64,000 bases of DNA from UBA2336 sp036787955 (lineage in GTDB: Bacteria; Bacteroidota; Bacteroidia; Cytophagales; Cyclobacteriaceae). The notes under the pieces were generated by a model that was not told the DNA's origin, did no database searches, and was given only the letters and a program-made list of their open reading frames with translations. The position numbers and the translations under genes are program-made. Of the stretch, positions 8,266 to 17,700 are shown piece by piece. Position 1 is the stretch's first letter. Every line of letters starts with the position of its first letter. Location: NCBI GenBank assembly GCA_036787955.1, contig DAIQOI010000006.1, positions 1 through 64,000 of the forward strand, in the 5' to 3' direction.

Positions 8266-9621
8266 ATGGAAAAACCTTCAATACCCAAAGGTACGCGCGA
8301 TTTCGGGCCTCAGGTTATGGCCCGCAGGCTATATCTGATTTCCGTTATCCGCAACGTATTTGAGAAGTATGGTTTCCAGCCACTGGAAACCCCTGCTATG
8401 GAAAACCTCACCACCCTGCTCGGAAAGTATGGCGAGGAGGGCGACCAGTTGCTTTTCCGCATCCTGAACAACGGCGACTACCTGAAAACCGTGCCCGATG
8501 AAGCACTTACATCGCGCGACCTGAAAAAAGTTTCTGCCCTCATTGCAGAAAAAGGTTTGCGCTACGACCTCACAGTACCCTTTGCCCGGTATGTGGTAAT
8601 GCACCGCAACGAAATACCATTGCCATTCAGACGCTATCAAATACAACCGGTGTGGCGGGCCGACAGGCCACAGAAGGGACGATACCGCGAATTTTATCAA
8701 TGCGATGCCGATGTGGTGGGCACCGACTCATTGCTGTGCGAAACCGAAATCGTGCTGATGATTGACGAAGTTTTTTCACGGCTGGGTATTGACGACTACG
8801 TTATAAAAATCAATCACCGGGATTTACTGAACAGCATAGCAGGACTTGCCGGTGCTGCCGGACGTGAAACCGATCTGTTTGTGGCCCTGGATAAACTGGA
8901 CAAAATAGGCAAAAACGGAGTGCTGGATGAACTGCAGCAACGCGGCTTCAGTGACTTTACCGGTCAAAAACTTTTTGAAATCATAGACGCCTCCCATCAC
9001 ACAAACGGGCTTGCCAGATTGCGTGAAATAATTCCCGACTGCCGCGGCCTGAATGAATTAAGCAAAGTTTTCGAAATGCTTGCACAGGCAGGCAACAACG
9101 CACTGCACGTATATTTTGACGCCTCTCTTGCGCGGGGACTCAGCTACTATACCGGCTGTATATTTGAAGTAAAGATCAACAACGTTGCCGTGGGCAGTGT
9201 ATGCGGTGGTGGCCGGTACGATAATTTAACGCAGGCATTCGGATCGAAGGAAAAACTGTCGGGTGTGGGTATTTCGTTTGGTATTGACCGCATCTACGAT
9301 GCATTGCACGAGCTTGACCTGTTCCCGCCCAAGGCTCAGGCAGGTGTACAGGTGCTGGTATGCCATGTGGATGATGCGACCTTTCAGGAGGGACTCCGTA
9401 TTGTGCAATGCTTGCGCAATGCCAAGATTGCCGCTGAGCTATATCCCGATGGTTCCAAACTCAAAAAACAACTTGACTATGCCAACAAAAAGCAAATACC
9501 CATGGCCGTGGTGCTCGGACCGGAAGAAATGAAGCGCGGATTATTGGTATGCAAAAACATGCAAACCGGAGAACAGGAAGCCATTACCCTGCAACAACTT
9601 TTAGAAAAATTAAAGTCGTGA
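8266..9621 (+). CDS. hisS: Histidyl-tRNA synthetase
   Basis: Charges tRNA-His. It is 451 residues from MEKPSIPKGTRDF, the family's usual start; the frame is open 28 codons further upstream but those would overlap the promoter. Class II motifs are clear: motif 2 FRRYQIQPVWRADRPQKGRYREF, whose first part is QIQPVWRADRP, the histidine loops GLSYYTGCIFE and SVCGGGRYDNL, and motif 3 GVGISFGIDRI. The C-terminal ~90 residues are the anticodon-binding domain. The stop overlaps the GTG start of hutH by four bases. Confidence 0.95.
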   Translation: MEKPSIPKGTRDFGPQVMARRLYLISVIRNVFEKYGFQPLETPAMENLTTLLGKYGEEGDQLLFRILNNGDYLKTVPDEALTSRDLKKVSALIAEKGLRYDLTVPFARYVVMHRNEIPLPFRRYQIQPVWRADRPQKGRYREFYQCDADVVGTDSLLCETEIVLMIDEVFSRLGIDDYVIKINHRDLLNSIAGLAGAAGRETDLFVALDKLDKIGKNGVLDELQQRGFSDFTGQKLFEIIDASHHTNGLARLREIIPDCRGLNELSKVFEMLAQAGNNALHVYFDASLARGLSYYTGCIFEVKINNVAVGSVCGGGRYDNLTQAFGSKEKLSGVGISFGIDRIYDALHELDLFPPKAQAGVQVLVCHVDDATFQEGLRIVQCLRNAKIAAELYPDGSKLKKQLDYANKKQIPMAVVLGPEEMKRGLLVCKNMQTGEQEAITLQQLLEKLKS

Positions 9622-11105
9622 ACTTCACTTTAGGCCTTCAACCGATTACCCTCAGTGACCTCGCTGCCCTGACGGAAGGCAACATTACCCTTGCGCTCGA
9701 TGAGGAAATATGGCAGCGGGTGCGCAGATGCCGCACCTACCTGGATGAAAAGCTCAGATACTCTTCTGGACCGGTTTACGGAGTTAATACCGGGTTCGGT
9801 TCATTGTACAATAAACACATCGCTCCCGAACAACTGGAAAAGCTGCAGGAAAACCTGGTGAAATCGCATGCCTGCGGTACTGGTCCTGAAGTTCCGAAGA
9901 ACATAGTGCGGTTGATGTTGTTATTAAAAATTCGTTCGCTGGCCTACGGGCATTCGGGTGTACAGGAAGTTACTCTGCAGCGCCTGCTGGACTTCTACAA
10001 CAACGGTATTACTCCTGTGGTGTATGAAATGGGTTCGCTCGGTGCTTCGGGCGATTTGGCACCTCTGGCCCATTTAAGTTTGCCGCTGATTGGCGAAGGT
10101 AATGCACACTGGCAAGGCAACCTGCACCCTGCAAAAGAAATCCTGAAAAAATTTAACTGGGATCCCATACACTTTAAACCCAAAGAAGGGCTGGCACTGC
10201 TCAACGGCACACAGTTTATGCTGGCATATGCCGTATATGCCGTTCATCATGCGCACAGACTGTTTAGACTGGCTAACACCATCAGTGCACTTTCGCTCGA
10301 TGCGTTCGATGGAAGGATTGAGCCTTTCCGGCCGGAGGTACACCAGCTTCGCCCGTTTAAAGGGCAGATTGAAACAGCTCGTTTCATTTACGAACTGCTT
10401 CAGGGCAGTGAACTTATCAGGCAACCCAAACAACATGTTCAGGACCCCTACTCTTTCCGCTGCATTCCGCAGGTACACGGTGCCAGTGCAGATGCTCTTG
10501 ATTATGCAACACAGGTTGTTTTAACCGAAGTAAACAGTGTTACCGACAACCCGAATATTTTTCCGGAAAAAGACACCATCATTTCGGCAGGCAATTTTCA
10601 TGGCCAGCCACTGGCACTTGCTCTCGATTTCCTGGCCATTGCCCTGGCTGAACTGGGCAACATATCCGAGCGCAGAACCTATCAGCTCATTTCGGGCGCG
10701 CGCGGATTACCCAATTACCTGGTGGCGCATCCCGGTATCAATTCCGGACTGATGATACCTCAATACACAGCTGCTTCGCTGGTAAGTCAGAATAAGCAAT
10801 TGTGCACCCCTGCATCCGTTGACTCCATTGTTTCGTCCAACGGACAGGAGGACCATGTAAGCATGGGTGCAAACGCCGCATTAAAAGTATATCGGATTGT
10901 AAACAATCTCTATAGCATACTGGCCATCGAATTGTTTACAGCCGCACAAGCTATGGAGTTCAGAAAGCCACTGCGCACATCGCCTGTATTGGAAAATTTG
11001 CTGCATACTTTCCGCAACCATGTGACGTTTGTAGATGAAGACCGTTTGTTGTACAACGACCTGAAAGCATCGGAAGAATTTTTACGCAAATGGAACGCAG
11101 GTTGA
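9618..11105 (+). CDS. hutH: Histidine ammonia-lyase (aromatic amino acid lyase family)
   Basis: Removes ammonia from histidine to give urocanate. From the GTG overlapping the hisS stop the protein is 495 residues, normal for the family. The Ala143-Ser144-Gly145 triad in GSLGASGDLAPLAH would form the MIO cofactor, at almost the same number as in classical enzymes. Other motifs: YGVNTGFGSL near residue 54, NGTQFMLAY, NPNIFPE and the QEDHVSMG region near the C-terminus. No other hut gene is in the window, so phenylalanine or tyrosine lyase activity is not excluded, but family and gene order make histidine likely. Confidence 0.87.
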   Translation: MNFTLGLQPITLSDLAALTEGNITLALDEEIWQRVRRCRTYLDEKLRYSSGPVYGVNTGFGSLYNKHIAPEQLEKLQENLVKSHACGTGPEVPKNIVRLMLLLKIRSLAYGHSGVQEVTLQRLLDFYNNGITPVVYEMGSLGASGDLAPLAHLSLPLIGEGNAHWQGNLHPAKEILKKFNWDPIHFKPKEGLALLNGTQFMLAYAVYAVHHAHRLFRLANTISALSLDAFDGRIEPFRPEVHQLRPFKGQIETARFIYELLQGSELIRQPKQHVQDPYSFRCIPQVHGASADALDYATQVVLTEVNSVTDNPNIFPEKDTIISAGNFHGQPLALALDFLAIALAELGNISERRTYQLISGARGLPNYLVAHPGINSGLMIPQYTAASLVSQNKQLCTPASVDSIVSSNGQEDHVSMGANAALKVYRIVNNLYSILAIELFTAAQAMEFRKPLRTSPVLENLLHTFRNHVTFVDEDRLLYNDLKASEEFLRKWNAG

Positions 11106-12997
11106 AAGCATGGATAATTACCACAGCAATGGCGCTTCCACAGGCGCTGTCCGCACAATACGTAAGCCAGGGTGGCCGATTTGAAGTAGATAACCGCAAA
11201 GGCTGCGCCTCACTTACCGTTACCATTACCAATGCCAACCTCGTGACTACCGGCTTTTGTACCGGACTGAATCCCTGCGAAATGAACTGGGGCGATGGCA
11301 CACCTGTGCAAACCAACGTATTTACCCACACCTATACTCAGCCCGGCACCTACACCCTGAGCGTGCTATACCAAACACTGGGCCCTGACCAGATAATCAT
11401 AACCGTGCGACCCAATCAACCACCGGTATTTGAGTTATATACCTGCAGCGGCAACCAGGTACAGGTGCGTGTAACCGACACCTTTTACGATGCCTATATC
11501 ATCAACTACAACGATGCCTCGCCCGAAGTGCAGGTTCCAAAAGGAAGCATGGCAGTGGATAACCATACCTTCGGAACGCCCGGCTCAAAAACCATTTCGG
11601 TGCGTGGTAAGGATGTAAACGCGGCCGACAACTGCACCTCTGCCGGTCAGGCATTTACAGCAGTACCGGTTTTACCCACGCCATTCATTAATGAACTGCG
11701 CGTTGTGAGCAATGCTTCGGTTGAACAGGATTTTACTTCATCTGCCAATGTGGCTTACCGCCTTGAAATTGCTTCCAACAATAACACCACCTTTCAGCTT
11801 CTGCAAAATGTGTACAACCAGCCTTCTGTATCGGTCAGCAACCTTCGCACTGACGACAATTACTATTGTTTCAGACTGGGCGCTTTCGACAGGTGTGCCG
11901 GTTCGGTTACTTCGTATTCCAACATCGTGTGCAGTGCCGATCTGGATTTGACATTACAAAGCCTTGAGAACCGGCTCACATGGACTACACATCCTTCGGG
12001 TATCGCCAACTTTACCATTCAGCGCAACAGCGCCCTGCTTACCACTGTCCCCTCTTCACCCTATTCTGACACAGATGTAAGCTGCCGGACAACCTACTGT
12101 TATCGTGTTACTTCCAACTACTCCAATGGCAGCCGAAGCATTTCAGCCGAAAAATGCGGGGAAACCTTTTCAGCCCTGGTACCCACCGCCATCCAGAACA
12201 CCACTGCGGTAGTGGGTATGGGCGAAGTGCAACTCACATGGCAGCAGGACCCGGCCTTTTCACCGGAAAGCTATACGTTATTCAAAAGACCCGCCAGCGG
12301 GATGTTCAGTCCCCTTGGCAACACAACTACCGCAACTTTTACCGACATTAATTACACCGGCACGGAGTCTTTCTGTTATCGCATCAATTACCGCGATGTA
12401 TGTGGTAATAACTCCGATCCAGGTCTGGATGTGTGCCCCATGGTCCTTACCGGAACCTTGAATTCCGATAACTCCATCAACCTGAACTGGACTGCCTACG
12501 AAGGCTGGCTGAACGGAGTGAATCATTACGAGGTAGATAAATACAATGCCACAGGCACTTTGGTTCAAACCTTCAACACAGGTACAGCCACCAGCCTGCT
12601 CGATGATGTTACGGATTTAACCAATCAGATATACCGGTATGTAGTGCGGGCCATAGCCAACGATGCCGGCCTGGGAACAGCCATAAGCAATCAGATTGAG
12701 ATAATCAAGGAACCAAAACTGTACTATCCTACTGCCTTCACACCCGATGGGCAGGGTCCGGCCGAAAATGAGGTTTTCAAAGTGTTTGGACAGTACCTTG
12801 CCTCTCTTGAATTGCGCATTTTTAACCGGTGGGGAGAACTACTGTTTGTAACTACAGATATGGATCAGGGATGGGACGGGCGCTTCAGGGGGCGCGAACA
12901 GCCGGAAGGCACCTATGCCTTTGTGGCACGCATAACCGATTTAGCCGGCCGAACCTTCAACCGTTCGGGGTCAGTTGTGCTCCTGCGCAAAAAATAA
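11090..12997 (+). CDS. Secreted PKD/Fn3-like protein with gliding-motility type C-terminal domain (T9SS cargo)
   Basis: The protein has 635 residues. A signal peptide ends near LSAQ (residue ~22). A PKD-like domain follows (WGDGTPVQTNVFTHTY with the GTYTLSV strand). The middle holds three to four fibronectin-type repeats with Cys pairs (SxxxCYRV-type strands). The last ~90 residues (YYPTAFTPDG, FNRWGELLF, GWDGRF, GTYAFVARI) are the gliding_CTERM/type B sorting domain used by type IX secretion. The start overlaps hutH by 16 bases. It is probably secreted to the cell surface; its target is unknown. Confidence 0.85.
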   Translation: MERRLKAWIITTAMALPQALSAQYVSQGGRFEVDNRKGCASLTVTITNANLVTTGFCTGLNPCEMNWGDGTPVQTNVFTHTYTQPGTYTLSVLYQTLGPDQIIITVRPNQPPVFELYTCSGNQVQVRVTDTFYDAYIINYNDASPEVQVPKGSMAVDNHTFGTPGSKTISVRGKDVNAADNCTSAGQAFTAVPVLPTPFINELRVVSNASVEQDFTSSANVAYRLEIASNNNTTFQLLQNVYNQPSVSVSNLRTDDNYYCFRLGAFDRCAGSVTSYSNIVCSADLDLTLQSLENRLTWTTHPSGIANFTIQRNSALLTTVPSSPYSDTDVSCRTTYCYRVTSNYSNGSRSISAEKCGETFSALVPTAIQNTTAVVGMGEVQLTWQQDPAFSPESYTLFKRPASGMFSPLGNTTTATFTDINYTGTESFCYRINYRDVCGNNSDPGLDVCPMVLTGTLNSDNSINLNWTAYEGWLNGVNHYEVDKYNATGTLVQTFNTGTATSLLDDVTDLTNQIYRYVVRAIANDAGLGTAISNQIEIIKEPKLYYPTAFTPDGQGPAENEVFKVFGQYLASLELRIFNRWGELLFVTTDMDQGWDGRFRGREQPEGTYAFVARITDLAGRTFNRSGSVVLLRKK

Positions 12998-13021
12998 ATA
13001 TTCGCTTCCTGCATAAAACGT

Positions 13022-13029
13022 TACTTTTG
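13022..13029 (+). promoter_or_regulatory. Predicted -7 box of ybaB
   Basis: TACTTTTG, a full match to TAnnTTTG, with only four bases before the ybaB ATG. Transcription would start at or next to the A of the start codon, suggesting a leaderless message. No clear TTG element at the expected spacing. Confidence 0.4.
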
Positions 13030-13033
13030 TACT

Positions 13034-13369
13034 ATGCTGGACATGATGAAAATGATGGGCCGCATGAAAGAACTGCAGGCCCGCTTGCAACAGGCACAAA
13101 AAAATCTGATAAACATAAAAGCCACAGGCGAGGCAGGTGGCGGTATGGTGAAGGCGACCGTTAACGGAAAAAAACAGTTGTTGAGCGTTGAGATTGATGA
13201 TGCCTTGATGAAACCTTCCGACAGGACCGTATTACAAGACCTGGTAGTGGCTGCGGTAAATAAAGCCCTGGAAGATGCCGAACTGCTGGCAAAGGAAGAA
13301 CTTCGCAAAAGCACCGAAGGTATTTTACCCGATATACCAGGACTCGATCTGGGCAGCATGATGCGTTAA
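13034..13369 (+). CDS. ybaB: YbaB/EbfC nucleoid-associated protein
   Basis: A 111-residue DNA-binding nucleoid protein. It begins with the Met-rich helix MLDMMKMMGRMKELQARLQQ, then the GEAGGGMVKATVNGKKQLLS sheet region and a C-terminal helix with LEDAELLAKEELRK, the normal layout of the family. It acts as a dimer on the nucleoid. It sits between the secreted CTD protein and a glycosyltransferase, 12 bases from the latter. Confidence 0.92.
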   Translation: MLDMMKMMGRMKELQARLQQAQKNLINIKATGEAGGGMVKATVNGKKQLLSVEIDDALMKPSDRTVLQDLVVAAVNKALEDAELLAKEELRKSTEGILPDIPGLDLGSMMR

Positions 13370-13381
13370 CAACACCACCTC

Positions 13382-14392
13382 TTGCCTGTGACATCCACCG
13401 CAGTTGTCATCCTGAATTATAACGGAGCTCACCTGTTGCAGCAGTTTCTTCCGGGAGTTATTAAACACTCTCCACAGGCACAGATAGTAGTAGCCGACAA
13501 TGCATCCACCGATGAATCGCGCGAGGTTGTACTAAAAAATTTCCCCGCGGTGAAACTTATTGCACTGGACAAAAACTACGGATTTAGCGGTGGCTACAAC
13601 CGTGCCCTGCAACAGATTGATGCAACCTACTGCGTGCTGCTGAACTCCGATGTAGATGTTACAGAAGGTTGGTTGCAACCGATGGTTGAGCTGCTGGATA
13701 AACACCCGGATATAGCAGCGGTGCAACCCAAAATCCTGGCCTGCAACAACCGGGAATTTTTTGAATATGCAGGCGCGGGTGGTGGTTTTCTCGATGCACT
13801 GGGCTATCCGTTTTGCCGCGGGCGGTTATTTGATTACCTGGAAAAAGATACAGGCCAATACAATGATACCCGTCAGGTATTCTGGACCAGTGGCGCCTGC
13901 ATGATGGTGCGAACATCGGTTTACAAAGACCTCGGCGGACTGGATGAAGATTTTTTCGCACACATGGAGGAAATTGACCTTTGCTGGCGTATCATGCGCG
14001 CCAATAAGAAAGCCTACTACACCGGATCATCTGTCGTGTATCACGTTGGCGCCGGAACACTGGCCTACGGCCACCCGCGTAAAATATACCTTAACTTTCT
14101 GAACAACCTGCGGCTGCTTGTTTACCATTTACCAACCTGCGAACTGGCCTGGAAGTTGCCCATGCGAATAACGCTCGACTGGGTTGCTGCTCTGCGCTTT
14201 CTTTTTCAGGGAAAAACTGGTGCTTTTGCCGCGGTATTCAAAGCCCATGGCAACCTGGCAAAACATTTTAAATCAGTTTTAAGGAAACGACAACACTGGA
14301 AGACCCGCCTGCCCTTTCGGGCTGAAATGATGTACAAAGGGCTGATTGTATGGGATTACTTCATCCGAAATAAAACCCGTATTATGCGATAA
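13382..14392 (+). CDS. Family 2 glycosyltransferase
   Basis: Transfers a sugar from a nucleotide donor, probably during surface polysaccharide synthesis. Over 336 residues the GT-A signatures are present: VVILNYNGAHLL, VVADNASTDES, the DxD-like LLNSDVDV, WTSGACMMVRTSVY and HMEEIDLCWR with the catalytic-base region. The start is uncertain: TTG at 13382 or GTG at 13388. It follows ybaB closely and probably shares its transcript. It resembles rhamnosyltransferases (WbbL type), but the sugar cannot be read from sequence. Confidence 0.85.
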   Translation: MPVTSTAVVILNYNGAHLLQQFLPGVIKHSPQAQIVVADNASTDESREVVLKNFPAVKLIALDKNYGFSGGYNRALQQIDATYCVLLNSDVDVTEGWLQPMVELLDKHPDIAAVQPKILACNNREFFEYAGAGGGFLDALGYPFCRGRLFDYLEKDTGQYNDTRQVFWTSGACMMVRTSVYKDLGGLDEDFFAHMEEIDLCWRIMRANKKAYYTGSSVVYHVGAGTLAYGHPRKIYLNFLNNLRLLVYHLPTCELAWKLPMRITLDWVAALRFLFQGKTGAFAAVFKAHGNLAKHFKSVLRKRQHWKTRLPFRAEMMYKGLIVWDYFIRNKTRIMR

Positions 14393-14399
14393 AACCTGT

Positions 14400-14627
14400 T
14401 CAATAATCCCACACCGGATTACGCCTGCGGAGGTATTTGCGAAGGTTAAGAAAAAAAGCTAAAAACAGGTAGATGAGCACCGGGCTGCCAAAAGTGAGAA
14501 AAGAGGCGTAAATAAAAAATAACCGGATTGTAGAGGTAGCTACACCCAGTTTTTCGCCTATCCAGGTGCAAACCCCAAAGGCATGGCCTTCAAAAAAATA
14601 CTGTATCTGCCTTATCCATTGAACCAT
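14400..14627 (-). CDS. PspC-domain membrane protein
   Basis: A 75-residue protein with one to two hydrophobic helices and the PspC pattern: FGVCTWIGEKLGVATSTIRLFF, of which GEKLGVATSTIRL is the core, followed by a long hydrophobic helix. PspC domains belong to envelope-stress responses. I start at MVQWIRQ; a TTG three codons upstream is possible. It converges with the glycosyltransferase and has a strong promoter on its 5' side. Confidence 0.8.
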   Translation of the reverse strand: MVQWIRQIQYFFEGHAFGVCTWIGEKLGVATSTIRLFFIYASFLTFGSPVLIYLFLAFFLNLRKYLRRRNPVWDY

Positions 14628-14682
14628 AAAACCCAACTGTTAGACCTTTGCAAACAGCAATTTAACGATATTATCAGCCATA

Positions 14683-14715
14683 CAAATATAGGGACGGCAT
14701 ACCTAACCGGGCAAA
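14683..14715 (-). promoter_or_regulatory. Predicted promoter of the PspC gene
   Basis: On the minus strand TTTG, 21 bases, then TATATTTG, a full match to the -7 consensus. The leader to the ATG would be about 50 bases and contains a 13-codon open frame (ATG GCT GAT ... TAA) that might be a leader peptide. Confidence 0.55.
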
Positions 14716-14738
14716 AGCGCCCAACTTTAATTTTTAAC

Positions 14739-14746
14739 TATAATTG
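14739..14746 (+). promoter_or_regulatory. Predicted -7 box of the TPR/OmpA lipoprotein gene
   Basis: TATAATTG, seven of eight consensus positions, about 60 bases before the ATG. No good TTG element upstream. It lies back to back with the PspC promoter. Confidence 0.3.
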
Positions 14747-14809
14747 CAAAAAAAAGCCGATAAGCGTAGTTTTGGCACTCATTTTCAAAAACCCTAAATA
14801 CCAAGTCCG

Positions 14810-16579
14810 ATGAGAAAATTAGTTTACGCATTTGTTATCACCGGTTTAATTACCCTTGGAGGGTGTACCCTGCCCAAGATGGTAAAAATGGCCAAGGAAC
14901 AGCAGCTAACCGTAACCCCGAACCCGCTGGAAGTACATAAGGATACGGTAACCTTTTCCATGGCTGCCAACCTGCCGGTTAAAATGTTGAAAAAGGGCAC
15001 CACCTACACCGTCAACACTTTTTACAAGTATGGTGATCAGGAAACTGCATTGGAACCCATTGTATTTAATGCCAACGACTATCCCAATGCGGCAACCGAA
15101 CAACCCCGCGTATCAAAAGAATTTTCATTTGCCTACAAGCCTGCCATGAAATCGGGTGTGCTGCAGGTTGAAGGCGTTGCAGCAAAAGGCAGCAAGTCGA
15201 AAGCCACACCCCGCATGGATGTAGCCGTAGGGGTAATTGCCACTTCCAAACTTGTTAAACCGGTTGCCTACCCCGTGTTCGCAGCCCATGGTTACAACGA
15301 TCAGGAAGAAATTATCCCCATCGTTATTCCTGACTTCATTTTCGAACAGGGTAAATCGGTGTTGCGTAAATCTGAAATCAATAGTGAAAAAGGAAAAAAA
15401 CTCGATGCCTTTATCGCCTCGAAAAACGTTACCAAAACTGTAACCATTACCGGTACCCACTCACCCGAAGGTGCCGAGCGCATCAATAGCCGCCTGTCGC
15501 CCGATCGTGCCAAAGCCATTGAAAAGTATTACCGCGATCAAATGAAGAAATATGACTATAAAGATCAGGCGAAAGACATACAGTTTGTTCTCAAACCCAT
15601 CATCAGAGACTGGACTGAATTCAAAACTGCATTGGCCAATTACAATGGCATCTCTTCCGAAGAAAAAGCTGAATACCTGAACATCATCAACTCGGGTGGC
15701 ACTTTTGAAGAGCAGGAAAAACGCATGAAAAAACTTCCTACCTACAAAAAGGTATTTAAAGATGTGTACCCGGGCCTGCGCACTGCCAAAACCGAAATCC
15801 TCACTGTAAAAGACAAAAAGACTCCGGAGGAAATATTAGTGCTGGCCAAGCAAATTACTTCTGGTTCACTATCAGCCGATACACTTTCTTTCGAAGAGTT
15901 GATGTATGCCGGAACTCTTACTCCGGATAACAAAGAGAAGGAAGCGATTTACCTGGCTGCTACCAAAAAAGGCACCAACTGGAACGCCCATAACAACCTG
16001 GCTGCTGCGTACATAGCCCAGGCCATCGAAAACCCCTCAAACGCTGCATCGCTGGCCGAAAAAGCAAAAACTCAACTGGATATAGCAGTCCGCATCAATG
16101 CAGCCCCCGAAGTACACGCCAACCTTGCATCAGTAGCCATGCTGCAGGGCAATCCCTATGCCGCTTACTCGCATGCCAGCCGGGCATCAGGCCTTCGTGG
16201 CGATAATGCTGCCGGACTGAACGGCGTGAAAGCTGCTGCTGCCATTTACATTGCCCGCTACAGCGAAGCAGTGAGTGCAGCATCTGCTGCCTCCAACACT
16301 GCCGACAACCTTTTCAACAAAGGCCTGGCGCAGGTGCTCAACAAAGACTATCAAAACGCTTTGAACTCCTTTGCCGAAGCCACACGCCTTAACAGCAATC
16401 ATGCCCTGGCATGGTATGGAGCTGCAGTGGCAAGCGCCCGCTTAGGCAATGCTGATGGCGTGGTAAACAATCTGACCAACGCCGTAAAAGCCGATCCTTC
16501 GCTGAAGGAAATGGCCTTAACCGACCTGGAATTTGCCAGGTTTAACACCACTGAAGCATTCCGCAATGCATTGAAGTAA
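14810..16579 (+). CDS. Lipoprotein with OmpA-like and TPR domains
   Basis: The protein has 589 residues. The signal ends in LITLGGC, a good lipobox, so it should be anchored to a membrane by its Cys. An N-terminal beta domain covers ~30-150. An OmpA-like peptidoglycan-binding segment follows at ~170-270 (FIFEQGKSVLRKSE, GTHSPEG, SPDRAKAIEKYY). The C-terminal ~200 residues are Ala-rich TPR-like helices (NLAAAYIAQA, AWYGAAVASARLGNADG). A strong terminator follows. It probably links outer membrane and cell wall; exact role unknown. Confidence 0.75.
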   Translation: MRKLVYAFVITGLITLGGCTLPKMVKMAKEQQLTVTPNPLEVHKDTVTFSMAANLPVKMLKKGTTYTVNTFYKYGDQETALEPIVFNANDYPNAATEQPRVSKEFSFAYKPAMKSGVLQVEGVAAKGSKSKATPRMDVAVGVIATSKLVKPVAYPVFAAHGYNDQEEIIPIVIPDFIFEQGKSVLRKSEINSEKGKKLDAFIASKNVTKTVTITGTHSPEGAERINSRLSPDRAKAIEKYYRDQMKKYDYKDQAKDIQFVLKPIIRDWTEFKTALANYNGISSEEKAEYLNIINSGGTFEEQEKRMKKLPTYKKVFKDVYPGLRTAKTEILTVKDKKTPEEILVLAKQITSGSLSADTLSFEELMYAGTLTPDNKEKEAIYLAATKKGTNWNAHNNLAAAYIAQAIENPSNAASLAEKAKTQLDIAVRINAAPEVHANLASVAMLQGNPYAAYSHASRASGLRGDNAAGLNGVKAAAAIYIARYSEAVSAASAASNTADNLFNKGLAQVLNKDYQNALNSFAEATRLNSNHALAWYGAAVASARLGNADGVVNNLTNAVKADPSLKEMALTDLEFARFNTTEAFRNALK

Positions 16580-16602
16580 ACGTAATCTCATTGGGACCCA
16601 CC

Positions 16603-16637
16603 AAGCCCTGGCAGCAATGCCAGGGCTTGTTTTTTAT
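16603..16637 (+). terminator. Rho-independent terminator
   Basis: An 11-bp perfect stem AAGCCCTGGCA / TGCCAGGGCTT with a GCAA loop, followed by GTTTTTTAT. It ends the TPR/OmpA lipoprotein transcript. Confidence 0.9.
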
Positions 16638-16664
16638 ACCTTTTCAGAAAAAGTAATTGAGTGG

Positions 16665-16696
16665 TTGTAAACCATCCTTTTCCCAATGTATTTTTA
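16665..16696 (+). promoter_or_regulatory. Predicted promoter of pdhB
   Basis: TTG at 16665-16667, 21 bases, then TATTTTTA, seven of eight consensus positions, 20 bases before the ATG. It directly follows the preceding terminator, so pdhB is an independent unit. Confidence 0.45.
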
Positions 16697-16716
16697 CGCT
16701 TCGTAATTAAAATGCT

Positions 16717-17697
16717 ATGCGTGTAATCCAGTTCCGCGAAGCCCTGCGTGAAGCCATGAGCGAAGAAATGCGCAGGGATCCCAGCGTATTCCTCATGGGC
16801 GAAGAAGTTGCTGAATACAATGGCGCCTACAAGGTCAGTCAGGGTATGCTGGATGAATTCGGACCGGAACGAGTAATAGACACCCCTATTTCTGAGCTGG
16901 GTTTTGCCGGTGTCGGAGTTGGAGCAGCCATGAATGGACTAAGGCCTATCATCGAATTCATGACGTTTAACTTCTCGCTTGTAGCCATAGATCAGGTTAT
17001 TAACTCAGCCGCCAAAATGTATTCCATGTCGGGCGGACAGTATAATATTCCTATTGTATTCCGCGGCCCTACCGGAAACGCCGGGCAACTGGCTGCCCAG
17101 CACTCGCAGAATTTCGAAAACTGGTACGCCAACTGCCCCGGCCTTAAAGTGGTGGTTCCCTCTACCCCTTACGATGCCAAAGGCCTGCTTAAAACAGCTA
17201 TCCGCGATAACGACCCGGTAATCTTCATGGAAAGCGAACTGATGTATAGCGACAAGGGTGAGGTCCCTGAAGAAGAATATCTCATACCCATTGGCGTAGC
17301 CGATATCAAACGCCCGGGCAATGATGTAACCATCGTTTCGTTTGGTAAAATCATTAAAGTAGCACTCGCTGCAGCGCAGGAACTGGAAAAAGAGGGTATT
17401 TCAGCAGAGGTAATTGATTTGCGCACTGTCAGGCCTATTGATTATGCCGCAGTGGTGGAGTCGGTTAAAAAAACAAACCGGCTGGTAATAGTAGAAGAAG
17501 CCTGGCCCCTGGCCTCTATCTCATCCGAGGTTGCCTATCACATTCAAAAACATGCATTCGATTATCTGGACGCACCCATTCACCGCATAACCAGTGCCGA
17601 TGCACCCCTGCCCTACGCCCCTACGTTAATTCAAGCCATACTACCCAACGTTGAAAGAACAATAAAGGCAGTTAAAGCAGTGCTGTATAGGGATTAA
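16717..17697 (+). CDS. pdhB: Pyruvate dehydrogenase E1 component, beta subunit
   Basis: Part of the thiamine-diphosphate enzyme that decarboxylates pyruvate. At 326 residues it has the normal E1-beta length. Signatures: FLMGEEVAEYNGAYKVSQG (Glu that contacts the thiazolium cofactor), IDTPISELGFAGVG, the GPTGNAGQLAAQHSQ loop, VIDLRTVRPID and VIVEEAWPLAS. The alpha subunit is not in the window; the E2 gene is about 33 kb away on the other strand. A related branched-chain dehydrogenase role is possible, but the matching two-lipoyl E2 supports pyruvate. Confidence 0.92.
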   Translation: MRVIQFREALREAMSEEMRRDPSVFLMGEEVAEYNGAYKVSQGMLDEFGPERVIDTPISELGFAGVGVGAAMNGLRPIIEFMTFNFSLVAIDQVINSAAKMYSMSGGQYNIPIVFRGPTGNAGQLAAQHSQNFENWYANCPGLKVVVPSTPYDAKGLLKTAIRDNDPVIFMESELMYSDKGEVPEEEYLIPIGVADIKRPGNDVTIVSFGKIIKVALAAAQELEKEGISAEVIDLRTVRPIDYAAVVESVKKTNRLVIVEEAWPLASISSEVAYHIQKHAFDYLDAPIHRITSADAPLPYAPTLIQAILPNVERTIKAVKAVLYRD

Positions 17698-17700
17698 GTG

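Noticed and set aside
14641..14690. 13-codon open frame in the leader of the PspC gene
   Set aside because: It follows a strong promoter box and could be a leader peptide, but there is no codon bias or regulatory structure to support it.
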